Assembly: GCA_003288255.1 (NCBI GenBank)
Contig: CP026600.1
Coordinates: forward strand, 2,108,001 to 2,172,000
Direction of reading: 5' to 3'
From: Clostridiaceae bacterium 14S0207
GTDB lineage: Bacteria > Bacillota > Clostridia > Clostridiales > Clostridiaceae
DNA length: 64,000 bases
The notes beneath the pieces were generated by a model. That model was given only the letters and a program-made list of their open reading frames with translations, was not told where the DNA came from and did no database searches. Of the stretch, positions 55,377-64,000 are shown piece after piece (within the stretch, counting starts at the first letter, position 1; each line of letters begins with the position of its first letter). Made by a program: the position numbers and the translations under genes.

Positions 55377-56276
55377 TTATAGTTTTATGCTATCTTTATT
55401 TTTTTTACAAAAAGGACATCCTGTACAAAAAGCTACTCTTTCTAGGAAAACATCTTTAATTGTGTTTATAAATTCATTATATGAACATTTATCATAATTA
55501 TGAATAACTATTCTTTTAGGAACATTTGTTATTAAACCGCTTATAATTATATCCTCTATACTTACTGTTCCACTAAAAGAAGTTTCCTCTAAATCATTGA
55601 CAAGTTCATTAAATATATCTTTTCCTTGTTTATTTTTTATATAATATTTCCCTTTATCCCCTATAATAATATTAACTTCATCTATTTTACTTTCTTGTAG
55701 TTGAACAAAATATTTTAATAATTTTATAAACTCCTTATATTCCTTTTCACTAATATAATTTTGTACAACTTCTTCAGTTATTTCAAAAAAACTTTTTTCC
55801 ATATTTGTAGTTCTAAATCTAATAAATCCATTTACATTAAATTCATTAACTTCTTTAATACAATTTATTATCTCTTGTAATATATCATTTTTTTTATTTA
55901 TAAAATATAGTCCATTTTTTTCCATGATTATTTTATCTGAATTTAGAGTTTCATAGACTTTTTTTACTAAATAATTCACTTCGGAATCTTTAAAGAAAAA
56001 ATATTTATCTATTATAAAATTTTTTAATTTTTCATTATAAAATTTCTTAACCATAATATTATATAAACTCATACTCATATAAAGATTAAAGGTGTTTTGT
56101 AATGAGCTATCACACTTTTCCTCTGCAGAATAAACTTTAATTATATGGGTATCATTTTCTAAATCTTCACTTATTCCCAATTGAATATCTTTTACTTTAA
56201 ATAAGTTTTTTATTTCGTTTATTTCATCAATAAAATCTTCCATACTATTATCATATATTATTGTCAGTAATAACAT
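55377..56276 (-). CDS. ytxC: YtxC-like sporulation protein
   Basis: A 299-residue YtxC-family protein, usually found just upstream of thrS as here. It is helical and charged in the N-terminal half; the C-terminal half has LVNDLEETSFSGTVSIEDIIISGLITNVPKRIVIHNY and a terminal CTGCPFCKKN, a CxxCxxC cluster in this homologue. The family is sporulation-associated but its function is unknown. ATG 56276 is chosen because AAGGAG lies about eight bases upstream; a longer frame from 56351 would add 25 poorly conserved residues. Confidence 0.8.
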   Translation of the reverse strand: MLLLTIIYDNSMEDFIDEINEIKNLFKVKDIQLGISEDLENDTHIIKVYSAEEKCDSSLQNTFNLYMSMSLYNIMVKKFYNEKLKNFIIDKYFFFKDSEVNYLVKKVYETLNSDKIIMEKNGLYFINKKNDILQEIINCIKEVNEFNVNGFIRFRTTNMEKSFFEITEEVVQNYISEKEYKEFIKLLKYFVQLQESKIDEVNIIIGDKGKYYIKNKQGKDIFNELVNDLEETSFSGTVSIEDIIISGLITNVPKRIVIHNYDKCSYNEFINTIKDVFLERVAFCTGCPFCKKNKDSIKL

Positions 56277-56364
56277 AGCTCTCACTCCTTTAATCATAGT
56301 ATGTGTTTTAACAAAAACAGTATTCAACTTTTGTTCATCAAATATCGACAACTTCTATATATAC

Positions 56365-56393
56365 TTGTACTTGTAAATACTCCGTAATATAAT
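56365..56393 (+). promoter_or_regulatory. Promoter of the DUF6873-like gene
   Basis: TTGTAC (56365-56370), 17 bases, TATAAT (56388-56393); the start codon follows about 32 bases later behind AGGAGAAAG. Confidence 0.7.
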
Positions 56394-56425
56394 CTAAAGT
56401 AAGTAATATCAATAGGAGAAAGAAA

Positions 56426-57130
56426 ATGAAAACTTTGTTTGTAGACAATAGAATAGCTATTGAAGAATTTAATATTTTAAAAAATTTAAATTATAAAATT
56501 ATAAAGGTTCCTTCTTGTAATAAATTGTACAATGCAATTAAAGGTCATCCTGATATACTCTTACATATACAAGATAAGAATTCTATAATTGTCCATAAAG
56601 ATATACCTAAAGATTTTATAACTTTGCTTAAAAATAATAGTTTTAATGTAACTTTAAGTTCTTATTCACTAGACTCTAAATATCCTAATGACATTTTTCT
56701 AAATGCTGTTTCATTTAAAAATTATTTCATTCATAACCTAAGCTATACTGATCCTATACTTTTAAAGTTAAATAATTATAAAAAACTAATTAATGTAAAA
56801 CAGGGATATACTAAATGTTCTACTTGTATAGTAAATGAAAATTCAATTATAACAAGTGATACTAATATAGCAAAACATCTAACAGCAAATAACTTTAATG
56901 TACTATTATTACCACCAGGTGATATTATTTTAGAAGGATTAGACTATGGATTTATAGGAGGATGTTCAGGACTTATTGAAAAGAATGTTTTAGCCTTTTA
57001 TGGTGATTTATCTTATTATAAATATGGAAAAGAAGTTTTAAACTTTTTAAAAGAAAATAAAGTTGAACCTTTATATTTAAGAAATGGAAAACTTATAGAC
57101 AGAGGAAGTATTTTATGTAATTTTATATAA
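56426..57130 (+). CDS. DUF6873-like protein (GME-type fold)
   Basis: A 234-residue soluble protein of a clostridial family I recall as DUF6873, thought to share the guanidino-group-modifying (GME) fold. GHPDILLHIQDKN, NVKQGYTKCSTCIVNENSIITSD and FIGGCSGLIEKNVLAFYGDL are the recognisable blocks, the last holding a Gly-Gly-Cys that could be the GME-type nucleophile. The substrate is unknown. It is divergent from ytxC and converges on the group II intron. Confidence 0.55.
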   Translation: MKTLFVDNRIAIEEFNILKNLNYKIIKVPSCNKLYNAIKGHPDILLHIQDKNSIIVHKDIPKDFITLLKNNSFNVTLSSYSLDSKYPNDIFLNAVSFKNYFIHNLSYTDPILLKLNNYKKLINVKQGYTKCSTCIVNENSIITSDTNIAKHLTANNFNVLLLPPGDIILEGLDYGFIGGCSGLIEKNVLAFYGDLSYYKYGKEVLNFLKENKVEPLYLRNGKLIDRGSILCNFI

Positions 57131-57184
57131 AATTTATATTTTAAGTCTCACAACATCGAGTAGGAGCTAAATAATTATTTTATT

Positions 57185-57232
57185 TAGCGTCCTCTCACAC
57201 CACCGTACGTACCGTTCGGTATACGGCGGTTC
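57185..57232 (-). ncRNA. Group II intron domains V (and start of VI)
   Basis: Minus strand: a hairpin with GCCGTATACCGAACGGTACG followed by TACGGTGGTGTGAGAGGACG is the conserved catalytic domain V and its linker. The AT-rich stem and CTCCTACTCGAT that follow (57155-57190) are domain VI with the 3' splice end. Confidence 0.8.
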
Positions 57233-57233
57233 A

Positions 57234-58655
57234 TTAAGAATTATGTATTAGCTGATATCCTTTAGATATACTTCTGTAACCAAGGTTTTCAATATATTTG
57301 TTGTTTAAGATTGTGTCAAGAACTGGGCTTTTGGATATTCTCCAATAGCCTTTTCTTGTATTTGCGTACTCCCATGCTTTATGGGTCGGAAGACCTAGTT
57401 TTATGAGGTTTCGTCCTCTAGTTTTAACCTTTTTCCATTGTTTCCAAATACAACTTCTTAACCTTCTTCTTATCCAACTATCTATTTTTTGTATTTTAGC
57501 GTTAGCTTTCGCTACTCCAAAATAATTAATCCATCCAATCGTTAATTGGTTAATCATGTAAATTCTATATTCTATACTTATACCTTTATTACGATTTGTT
57601 AATTTTCTTATTTTGTTTATGAATCTTTTATATGACTTTTCATGTATCCTTATATTGGCTCCGCCTTTTACAAAATAGAATGAAAAACCAAGAAATTTTC
57701 TTCTCGTCACAAAATCTACCGCACTTTTATTTTCATTAACTCTAAGTTTTAATACATCTTCAAGTACTCTTCTTGTACTTGCCATAACTCTTATTCCTGC
57801 CTTTTTGCTTTTTACATATATATTACAATCATCTGCAAATCGACAAAATCTATGACCTCTTTTCTCAAGTTCTTTATCTACTTCATCAAGCATGATATTA
57901 GCAAGGAGTGGGCTTAGTGGACCACCTTGCGGTGTACCCTTATCAGATTTTACCTTCAATCCATTTATCATTATTCCAGATTTAAGATACTCTCTAATTA
58001 GCCTTAATACTCTTTTATCTTTAATTTTTCTTGATAGTCTTTCCATTAATATATCATGATTAACTTTATCAAAGAACTTTTCTAAGTCTATATCAACAAC
58101 CCACTTATAACCTTCGTTAATATATTCCTTTGATTTTAATATAGCCTGTTTAGCACTTTTATTTGGTCTAAATCCATAGCTATTATCTGAAAAGGTAGGG
58201 TCATAAATTTTATTAAGTTCTTGTGCTATTGCCTGTTGTATTAATCTATCAAGTACAGTAGGAATTCCAAGTAATCTAGTTCCACCGTCAGGTTTTGGTA
58301 TTTCCACTCTCCTAACGGGTGAAGGTTTATACCTTCCCTCTAATAACTTTTGCTTAATTGTTATCCAATTCTTAATGATAAATTCTCGAAATTCATCGGT
58401 TTTCATACCATCAATACCATGGCTTCCTTTATTAGCAACTACTCTTTTCATGGCTTTTAGCATATTTTCTCTAGCTAAAATCATTTCAAGTAAGTTATCA
58501 GTATCATCTATTACATTGTTTTCTCTTTCTCTCTTTGCTAACGCCAAATTATTACTCTGCGCCCCTCGCTTATCTTGAAGTTCCACTTCTCCTTCCACGA
58601 GGCGACCTCTGTATTGAGTTGTCTGCTTTCCTTGTAATTTATTTGAATTATTCAA
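57234..58655 (-). CDS. ltrA: Group II intron-encoded reverse transcriptase/maturase
   Basis: A 473-residue RT-maturase. RT motifs seen are GIDGMKTDEF, RRVEIPKPDGG, LIQQAIAQEL, YGFRPNKSAKQAI, DIDLEKFFDKVNHD, GTPQGGPLSPLLANI and the catalytic FADD (variant of YADD) in CRFADDCNIYV. The maturase X domain follows (about 330-440), with WINYFGVAKA and WIRRRLRSCIWKQWKK. There is no HNH endonuclease domain, as expected of class C. TTG 58655 is the likely start because AGGAGG is nine bases upstream; the frame is open back to 58700 without a ribosome site. Confidence 0.92.
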   Translation of the reverse strand: MNNSNKLQGKQTTQYRGRLVEGEVELQDKRGAQSNNLALAKRERENNVIDDTDNLLEMILARENMLKAMKRVVANKGSHGIDGMKTDEFREFIIKNWITIKQKLLEGRYKPSPVRRVEIPKPDGGTRLLGIPTVLDRLIQQAIAQELNKIYDPTFSDNSYGFRPNKSAKQAILKSKEYINEGYKWVVDIDLEKFFDKVNHDILMERLSRKIKDKRVLRLIREYLKSGIMINGLKVKSDKGTPQGGPLSPLLANIMLDEVDKELEKRGHRFCRFADDCNIYVKSKKAGIRVMASTRRVLEDVLKLRVNENKSAVDFVTRRKFLGFSFYFVKGGANIRIHEKSYKRFINKIRKLTNRNKGISIEYRIYMINQLTIGWINYFGVAKANAKIQKIDSWIRRRLRSCIWKQWKKVKTRGRNLIKLGLPTHKAWEYANTRKGYWRISKSPVLDTILNNKYIENLGYRSISKGYQLIHNS

Positions 58656-59081
58656 AGCTGAAAACCTCCTAATGTTCAGTCCTTCCCGCACTACGTGCAC
58701 ATAGTGTGGTACTATGACCTCTGCTGACTTCTGATAGTTCAGTTACATATCACTATGTAAGTTATCATGTAGGAAATTCATCCTTTAATGATATATCTAT
58801 CAGACCTCCCCAGGTAAGAACGCAATCTTTCATTCCATATATCTGCCACATATACTGTAGTAGCTTTCGGGTGATACGGACTTTGTTTTGTTATGCAAAC
58901 TCATCCAGCTATAATCAGCCTCTTATGTGATTCGTATTCCTCAGACCGGAATTTTGCCCTCCGACTTCCTTCAGATTCCATCTCGCAATGGACACCCTTG
59001 TCATTGGCTAACGCCTATATCACCTTCGGCGCTCGGGACTTTCACCCTATAGATTGCGCCCATGCTGGGCGCACATAAATA

Positions 59082-59111
59082 AAAGAACTTGTAATTTTTT
59101 TACAAGTTCTT

Positions 59112-59112
<1 letters not shown>
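59082..59112 (-). terminator. tRNA-Cys terminator and intron target hairpin
   Basis: AAAGAACTTGTAA (59082-59094) pairs with TTACAAGTTCTTT (59100-59112) around a T5 loop on the plus strand. On the minus strand it ends in TTTTATTTAT, where the intron begins at 59074. The stem touches the CCA end of the tRNA. Confidence 0.88.
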
Positions 59113-59185
<73 letters not shown>

Positions 59186-59204
59186 ATGCATTTTTTATAT
59201 TTAC

Positions 59205-59233
59205 ATAATACATAATGTATTTTTAAGTGTCAA
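59205..59233 (-). promoter_or_regulatory. tRNA-Cys promoter
   Basis: Minus strand: TTGACA (59233-59228), 17 bases, TATTAT (59210-59205), about 20 bases before the tRNA 5' end. Confidence 0.8.
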
Positions 59234-59276
59234 TATCTTAACTTTTCTTTTATGTGTTAACTTTAATAAGTATTAC

Positions 59277-59322
59277 TAAGGGGTTTTCAATATCTTAATA
59301 ATAATATATTAAAAACCCCTTA
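59277..59322 (-). terminator. hslO terminator
   Basis: TAAGGGGTTTT (59277-59287) pairs with AAAACCCCTTA (59312-59322); the loop is AT-rich. It lies about 32 bases after the hslO stop and upstream of the tRNA promoter. Confidence 0.8.
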
Positions 59323-59353
59323 AATTTGTTCATGTTTTTTATATATTTTTAAT

Positions 59354-60232
59354 TTAAATTTCTTTTAAGATTTTATTAACATCTTCTGGAGTAAAAGAAT
59401 ATTTCTTTCCACAGAATTGACATCTTATTTCTTCTGTTTTATTATCTTCTGCTATTTTAGATAATTCATCTTTTCCAATGCTAATCAATGCTCTTTCTAC
59501 TCTCTCTCTTGAACAATCGCAATTATATTTAGGTGTAGTTGATTGAAGTAATTTAAGATCCATATCTTCAAATATGTACTGTAGAATTTCATCTATCCCT
59601 TTTCCTGATGCTATAAGTGTTGTTATAGGTGCTATTTCCTCTAATCTATATGTTAATATATCTGCTAACATATCATCAGCTCCTGGCATCATTTGAATAA
59701 TAAATCCACCAGCTGCCTTAATTGTTAAATCCTTATCTACCAATACGCCTACTGCTACTGCTGAAGGTACTTGTTCTGATACCGTATAGTAATATGCAAT
59801 ATCATCACCAATCTCTCCTGTGTAAATAGGCACTCTTCCAACATAAGGTTCTTTTAATCCCATATCCCTTATAACTAATAATTCACCTTCTTTGCCTATT
59901 GCACCACCAACATCTAATTTTCCCTTAGCATTTGGTGATAAATCCACTAATGGATTACCTATGTATCCTTTAACTGATGCATCTGCATACGAATTTACTA
60001 CTACTCCCATAGCTTCTCCGCCACCATCAATTTTTAATGTTAACTTATCTTTATCAGATTTTAACATAGCCCCCATTAAAGACCCTGCAGTAAGAAGTCT
60101 TCCTAAAGCCGCAGAAGCTGTAGGTGTTGTACCATGTATTTTCACTGCCTCATTAACAAGTTCTGTAGTTATAGCCCCTATTACTCTAATATCCCCATTA
60201 TGCGCAGTACCTCTAACTAATTTATCACTCAT
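59354..60232 (-). CDS. hslO: Redox-regulated chaperone Hsp33
   Basis: A 292-residue Hsp33. The N-terminal chaperone domain has [23 protein letters not shown] and [25 protein letters not shown]. The C-terminal redox switch has CDCS near 238 and CQFC near 270, the CxC/CxxC zinc site. Under oxidative stress with unfolding it releases zinc and binds unfolded proteins. It starts behind AGGAGG 28 bases after the methyltransferase gene. Confidence 0.95.
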   Translation of the reverse strand: MSDKLVRGTAHNGDIRVIGAITTELVNEAVKIHGTTPTASAALGRLLTAGSLMGAMLKSDKDKLTLKIDGGGEAMGVVVNSYADASVKGYIGNPLVDLSPNAKGKLDVGGAIGKEGELLVIRDMGLKEPYVGRVPIYTGEIGDDIAYYYTVSEQVPSAVAVGVLVDKDLTIKAAGGFIIQMMPGADDMLADILTYRLEEIAPITTLIASGKGIDEILQYIFEDMDLKLLQSTTPKYNCDCSRERVERALISIGKDELSKIAEDNKTEEIRCQFCGKKYSFTPEDVNKILKEI

Positions 60233-60260
60233 TTATATTTACCTCCTATAAAATTTCAAA

Positions 60261-60992
60261 TTATTTTTGTGCAATAAACACAATTCTTTCACTAGTTTCA
60301 CTAGCCTTTAAGTTTGAATAACTATCTAGCTTTTCTTTTAATTTAAAACCAGCTTCTAAAAGTAATCTTTCTATTTCTTCATTCGTATAAGCTTTTTCTC
60401 TATGACTTTCATCAAATCTATTATACATTTCACCATCTTTAATAAAAAAGGTTAAATACATATTTACAATATTATCTTCATAAACATTTTCCCATATGTA
60501 AACAATTTCACCATCATCATAGTTAAATATATTATTTCCTAATATTTCTTTAAGCTTATAATATGAATTTATATCAAATATAAAAATTCCATCTTCATTT
60601 AAATGATTATACACATTTTTAAAGAATTTTAAAATATCTTTTGAATCTAAAATATAGTTTGTACCATCAAGACAGCAAGTTACTAAATTAAACTTATCCT
60701 TTAAATTCAATTGTGTAATATCTTGACAAATAAACTTAATTCTTTTTCCTCTTAACTTTTCTTCAGCTTTACTTAACATATATGGCGAAAGATCCACAGC
60801 CCAAGTTTTTTTAAAATCTTGACTTACAAATTGAGTCAAATTACCAGTCCCACAAGCTAAATCTAAATATGTATCTTTATATACTTCATATTTATCACAT
60901 TTATCTAAAATAAATTTAGCCCATTCTTCATAATTTACATCTTCATTTATAAGTTCATCATAAACAGATGATAAATCTCTATAACTATCCAT
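60261..60992 (-). CDS. Class I SAM-dependent methyltransferase
   Basis: A 243-residue methyltransferase with an N-terminal cap (SVYDELINEDVNYEEWAKFI), SAM motif I LDLACGTGNLTQFV (about residues 44-57), VDLSPYMLSKAEEK as the acidic loop, and FIFDINSYYKLKE. Substrate not predictable; small-molecule methylation is common in this group. It is probably cotranscribed with hslO. Confidence 0.85.
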   Translation of the reverse strand: MDSYRDLSSVYDELINEDVNYEEWAKFILDKCDKYEVYKDTYLDLACGTGNLTQFVSQDFKKTWAVDLSPYMLSKAEEKLRGKRIKFICQDITQLNLKDKFNLVTCCLDGTNYILDSKDILKFFKNVYNHLNEDGIFIFDINSYYKLKEILGNNIFNYDDGEIVYIWENVYEDNIVNMYLTFFIKDGEMYNRFDESHREKAYTNEEIERLLLEAGFKLKEKLDSYSNLKASETSERIVFIAQK

Positions 60993-61115
60993 TATAAACT
61001 ACTCCCTTAAATTTTTATATAAATATATTCTATATAAATTATACTATAAATATCAAGTCTTAAAATTATAAAATAATTTATTTAACTTATCCTCTAACTT
61101 TAATATAAATTTAAA

Positions 61116-61142
61116 AGGCTATTTACTATAAGTAAATAGCCT
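61116..61142 (-). terminator. Terminator overlapping the SASP-like stop codon
   Basis: AGGCTATTTACT (61116-61127) pairs perfectly with AGTAAATAGCCT (61131-61142), with a three-base loop and a TTTTAAATTT tail on the minus strand. The stem includes the first bases of the stop codon of the small gene. Confidence 0.88.
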
Positions 61143-61383
61143 AAAGTATATCCTCATTTTTAGGTAACTTTAATTTCCTTTTCTTTTTCGTCATTATTCC
61201 TCCTATACGTCCTGTTTCTTCAGCTGTTAATGATGCCCAACCCTCTTTATCAACTTTATCTTTCAACCCTAATTCTTCTGCTATTTCATACTTCATTTTT
61301 TCTCTTAGTAATTCCATTCCACTTAATTCTTTCTGTGCTTTTAGTTTTGCTTTAATTACTTTTTTAAGTGGTGTTTTTCCCAT
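61141..61383 (-). CDS. Divergent alpha/beta-type small acid-soluble spore protein
   Basis: An 80-residue basic protein. MKYEIAEELGL followed by GWASLTAEETGRIGGIM matches the two conserved helices of alpha/beta SASPs, and EIAEELG corresponds to the GPR protease cleavage site. Compared with major SASPs it has an extra Lys-rich N-terminus of about 25 residues and a basic C-terminal tail (KKKRKLKL). SASPs coat spore DNA and protect it from UV and hydrolysis. Ribosome site AGGAGG. A sigma G promoter would be expected; I could not identify one with confidence. Confidence 0.75.
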   Translation of the reverse strand: MGKTPLKKVIKAKLKAQKELSGMELLREKMKYEIAEELGLKDKVDKEGWASLTAEETGRIGGIMTKKKRKLKLPKNEDIL

Positions 61384-61490
61384 TTTGCTCCCTCCTAGTT
61401 TCGTGTTTATTTATATTTTTAACTAGAAAGGAGCTTTTTATACTTAATAACCTTTTGTGAACTAACTTTTTATTCGCCATAAATAAATAC

Positions 61491-61531
61491 TGAATTGTTA
61501 AGTATTAAATAAATAATTCCTTAACAATTCA
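61491..61531 (-). terminator. Opp operon terminator
   Basis: GAATTGTTAAG (61492-61502) pairs with CTTAACAATTC (61520-61530), about 22 bases after the oppF stop; the T-rich tail is TATTTATTTAT. Confidence 0.75.
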
Positions 61532-61552
61532 TTAAATGTGCTTAATTTATAA

Positions 61553-62506
61553 TTAATATAAATGACAAGCTACAAAATGATCTTTTTTAACTTCCTTAAA
61601 TTCTGGAGTTACCTCGAAACATTCTTTCATTGCATACTTACATCTTCCTGCAAATCTACATCCCGGTTTAGGATTTATTGGACTTGGAACTTCACCTTCT
61701 AATTTGATTCTATTCTTTTTCTTTTCTGTATCAGGGTCTGGAACTGGTATTGCTGATAACAATGCTTTTGTATATGGATGTAATGGGTCTTCATACAATG
61801 TACTACTAGCTGCAAGTTCTACCATTTTTCCAACATACATAACCCCTACTCTGTCTGAAATATGTTTAACCATTGATAAGTCATGGGCTATAAATAAATA
61901 TGTTAGTCCAAAATCCTGTTGCAATTTAATTAGTAAGTTAACTACTTGAGCTTGAATAGAAACATCTAATGCAGATATTGGTTCATCACAAACTATAAAT
62001 TCTGGCTCTATAGCTAAAGCCCTTGCTATTCCTATTCTTTGTCTTTGTCCACCTGAGAATTCATGTGGGAATCTTGAAGCATGTTCCTTATTTAATCCTA
62101 CAAGACTTAGAAGTTCATAAATTTTATTTGTTCTTTCTTGTCCTGAATATAGATTATGAATATCTATTCCTTCACCTATAATATCTCCTACTGTCATTCT
62201 AGGATTTAATGATGCATATGGATCTTGAAATATTATTTGAGCTTTTCTTGTAAACTCTTTTTTTTCTTTTTTATTTAAACTATGAACATTAAATCCATCA
62301 AATAAAACTTCTCCATCTGTTGCACCATACAATCCCATAACTGTTCTTCCACAGGTTGTTTTACCACATCCAGATTCTCCAACCAATCCTAAAGTTTCAC
62401 CTTTTCTGATTGTAAAACTAACATCATCTACAGCCTTTAATATTGCCTTAGGCCCTACTTTAAAATATTTTTTTAAATTTTTAACTTCTATAAATTCCTG
62501 TGCCAT
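61553..62506 (-). CDS. oppF: Oligopeptide ABC transporter ATP-binding protein OppF
   Basis: A 317-residue ABC ATPase: Walker A GESGCGKTTCGR (near 43-54), FQDPYASLNPRMTVGDII, signature SGGQRQRIGIARAL, Walker B FIVCDEPISALD. The C-terminal oligopeptide-transport extension has GCRFAGRCKYAMKEC and VACHLY, whose Cys residues resemble the 4Fe-4S ligands reported in some Dpp/Opp ATPases. It energises peptide import with OppD. It starts 6 bases after oppD. Confidence 0.93.
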   Translation of the reverse strand: MAQEFIEVKNLKKYFKVGPKAILKAVDDVSFTIRKGETLGLVGESGCGKTTCGRTVMGLYGATDGEVLFDGFNVHSLNKKEKKEFTRKAQIIFQDPYASLNPRMTVGDIIGEGIDIHNLYSGQERTNKIYELLSLVGLNKEHASRFPHEFSGGQRQRIGIARALAIEPEFIVCDEPISALDVSIQAQVVNLLIKLQQDFGLTYLFIAHDLSMVKHISDRVGVMYVGKMVELAASSTLYEDPLHPYTKALLSAIPVPDPDTEKKKNRIKLEGEVPSPINPKPGCRFAGRCKYAMKECFEVTPEFKEVKKDHFVACHLY

Positions 62507-62512
62507 AGTTAC

Positions 62513-63532
62513 TTACCCCCTTACCTTTAAAACACTAGGTGTATCTACTTTTGGAGCATATGGATGATACAACCAACAACTTACTTGATGAGTATCTGTT
62601 ACCACATTAGTATCAGGCATCATTTCTTTACATATTTCCATGCAATATTCGCATCTATCTGCAAATGGACATCCTACTGGTGGTTTTATTAAATCTGGTG
62701 GTGTTCCTCCTAATGAATAAAGTTTATCTTTATTCTTAGTATCTAGTCTTGGTACTGATTGAAGTAATGCCCATGTATATGGATGTTTAGGATTATAGAA
62801 AATTTCATCCTTTGTTCCTCTTTCTATAATTTGTCCTGCATACATTACTTGAATTTTATGTGCAACATCTGCAACTACTCCTAAGTCGTGTGTTACTAGA
62901 ATTACTGCTGTACCTAATTTCTTTTGAAGATCTGCTATAAGTTCCATAATTTGTGCTTGTATAGTAACGTCTAATGCTGTTGTTGGCTCATCTGCTATAA
63001 GAATCTTTGGATTACAAGCAAGAGCTATTGCTATCATTGCCCTTTGTCTCATACCACCTGAAAATTCATGTGGATATTGTTTAGATCTTTTTTCTGCATT
63101 AGGAAGTCCAACTAATTTTAGCATTTTTATTGCTTCTTCAAGAGCTTCTTTCTTATTCATACCTCTATGAATAATTAAACTTTCTGCTATTTGTTTTCCA
63201 ACAGTCATAGTTGGATTTAAAGAAGTCATAGGGTCTTGGAATATCATTGATATTTCTGCCCCTCTTAATTCTCTCAATTCTTTTTTAGACATTTTAACTA
63301 CATCTTTACCATCAAATAAAATTTCAGAGCCTTCCTTTATTTCTCCTGGAGGCATAGGAATTAATCCCATTATTGATTTTGATGTTATAGTTTTTCCACA
63401 ACCTGATTCTCCAACAACTGCTAGTGTTTCGCCTTTATTTAATTCAAAACTTACGCCTCTTACTGATTGTACCTCACCTGCATAAGTATGAAATGAAACT
63501 CTTAAATCTTTAACTTCTAATATTTTATCCAT
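62513..63532 (-). CDS. oppD: Oligopeptide ABC transporter ATP-binding protein OppD
   Basis: A 339-residue ABC ATPase: Walker A GESGCGKTITSK, SMIFQDPMTSLNPTMTVGKQI, signature FSGGMRQRAMIAIAL, Walker B ILIADEPTTALD, and C-terminal GCPFADRCEYCMEIC with VSCWLYHPYAP. It pairs with OppF on the permease OppBC. Order oppC-oppD-oppF is standard; gaps are 17 and 6 bases. Confidence 0.93.
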   Translation of the reverse strand: MDKILEVKDLRVSFHTYAGEVQSVRGVSFELNKGETLAVVGESGCGKTITSKSIMGLIPMPPGEIKEGSEILFDGKDVVKMSKKELRELRGAEISMIFQDPMTSLNPTMTVGKQIAESLIIHRGMNKKEALEEAIKMLKLVGLPNAEKRSKQYPHEFSGGMRQRAMIAIALACNPKILIADEPTTALDVTIQAQIMELIADLQKKLGTAVILVTHDLGVVADVAHKIQVMYAGQIIERGTKDEIFYNPKHPYTWALLQSVPRLDTKNKDKLYSLGGTPPDLIKPPVGCPFADRCEYCMEICKEMMPDTNVVTDTHQVSCWLYHPYAPKVDTPSVLKVRG

Positions 63533-63549
63533 ACTTTTTCACTCCCCTT

Positions 63550-64000
63550 CTACTGACGTAATTTTGGATCTAAAGCGTCTCTTAGTCCATCACCAAGTAA
63601 TTGGAATGAAAGCATTGTTAAACTTATCATTAACGCTGGGAAAATCATATGATGTGGACTGAATATCATAGTATCTTGAGCATCTGATGCTAACGCACCC
63701 CAACTAGTATTTGGTGACTGAATTCCTAATCCTATGAAACTTAAGAAAGCTTCTCCAAATATAAATCCAGGTATATCAAAAGTAATGGAAACTATAATAA
63801 CTCCTAATGTGTTAGGTAATAAGTGTTTTCCTATAACCCTTGAGGCACTAGAACCTAGGGCTGCAGCTGCAAGTACATATTCTTGCTCTTTTATTTGAAG
63901 TATTTGCCCTCTAACCAGTCTTGCCATACCACACCAGCCTGTAATTGTCATGGCCAAAATAAGAGCAAACATTCCTTTTCCAAAAATTAAGGAAATTAAA
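63550..64000 (-). CDS. oppC: Oligopeptide ABC transporter permease OppC (partial, C-terminal part)
   Basis: 150 codons of a binding-protein-dependent permease. The frame stays open through the right edge (codons LISLIFGKG precede the first Met at 63972), so the N-terminal half lies outside the window. ITGWCGMARLVRGQIL, EQEYVLAAAALGSS and HLLPNTLGVIIV are the EAA-loop region that docks on OppD/F. The C-terminus ends LGDGLRDALDPKLRQ, typical of OppC/DppC. Confidence 0.92.
   Translation of the reverse strand, partial: LISLIFGKGMFALILAMTITGWCGMARLVRGQILQIKEQEYVLAAAALGSSASRVIGKHLLPNTLGVIIVSITFDIPGFIFGEAFLSFIGLGIQSPNTSWGALASDAQDTMIFSPHHMIFPALMISLTMLSFQLLGDGLRDALDPKLRQ

Larger units (their letters stand above)
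57155..59074 (-). mobile_element. Group II intron (class C type) inserted after the tRNA-Cys terminator
   Basis: About 1.92 kb on the minus strand. The 5' end GTGCGCCCAGCATGGGCGC (from 59074) forms the usual first hairpin after the GUGYG boundary. A 5' RNA region of about 420 bases precedes the maturase frame. Domains V and VI follow the stop codon, and the 3' end is placed at CTCGAT (57155). The 5' exon ends TTTTATTTAT, right after a terminator hairpin, which is the target preference of class C introns. All parts look intact, so it may be active. The exact 3' boundary is inferred. Confidence 0.88.

Noticed and set aside
58656-58700. Fifteen extra N-terminal codons on the intron maturase.
   Set aside because: The frame is open, but AGGAGG lies downstream of that start and nine bases before TTG 58655.

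Overview
The window is very AT-rich DNA from an endospore-forming, anaerobic Firmicute, most likely Clostridium sensu stricto (cluster I). This rests on the spoIIAA fragment, ytxC, an alpha/beta-type SASP-like gene, T-box control of pheST and thrS, clostridial gene orders (infC-rpmI-rplT; thrS-ytxC; zapA upstream of a large U32 protein and mutS2) and UUG/GUG/AUC starts. Nearly every gene is on the minus strand; the two exceptions are a PLP decarboxylase (34309-35769) and a DUF6873-like gene (56426-57130). The species cannot be fixed from sequence reading alone.

Layout. 1-3923: start of the spoIIA operon (spoIIAA, cut by the window edge), an orphan adenine methyltransferase closely resembling C. 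difficile CamA directly upstream of it, a Gate-domain membrane protein and fchA. 4026-31774: a cell-surface polysaccharide locus of about 28 kb. It holds galU, a WbpM/PglF-type dehydratase, a WbpA-type UDP-sugar 6-dehydrogenase, a WlbA-type 3-dehydrogenase, a hexapeptide acetyltransferase, a UDP-GlcNAc 2-epimerase, a priming phosphoglycosyltransferase, TagA, several GT4-like transferases, two Wzx-like flippases, two Wzy/ligase-like proteins, MurJ and a polysaccharide deacetylase. In its middle sits an unusual three-gene set: an opine-dehydrogenase-like enzyme, a D-aspartate-ligase-like ATP-grasp enzyme and a single-chain B12-dependent, glutamate-mutase-like protein. I infer that this set makes and attaches an unusual amino-acid substituent. 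Internal terminators at 10021, 10801 and 25816 divide the locus into several transcription units.

31808-43120: TPR protein (with galU), L25/Ctc, the decarboxylase, a hypothetical protein and a probable operon of U32 protein, mutS2, DUF523 and an FMN-dependent hydroxy-acid dehydrogenase. 43229-56276: a ZapA-like division protein with a long coiled coil built on an 18-residue repeat, pheST with a T-box, an rRNA methylase, KtrAB potassium uptake, infC-rpmI-rplT with a leader attenuator and an AUC start for infC, thrS with a T-box, and ytxC.

57155-59074 is a group II intron of the class C type, inserted just after the terminator of a tRNA-Cys gene. The window closes with hslO, a SAM methyltransferase, a divergent SASP-like gene and the downstream part of an oligopeptide ABC transporter operon (oppC, cut by the window edge; oppD; oppF). 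No CRISPR array, prophage or rRNA operon was seen.
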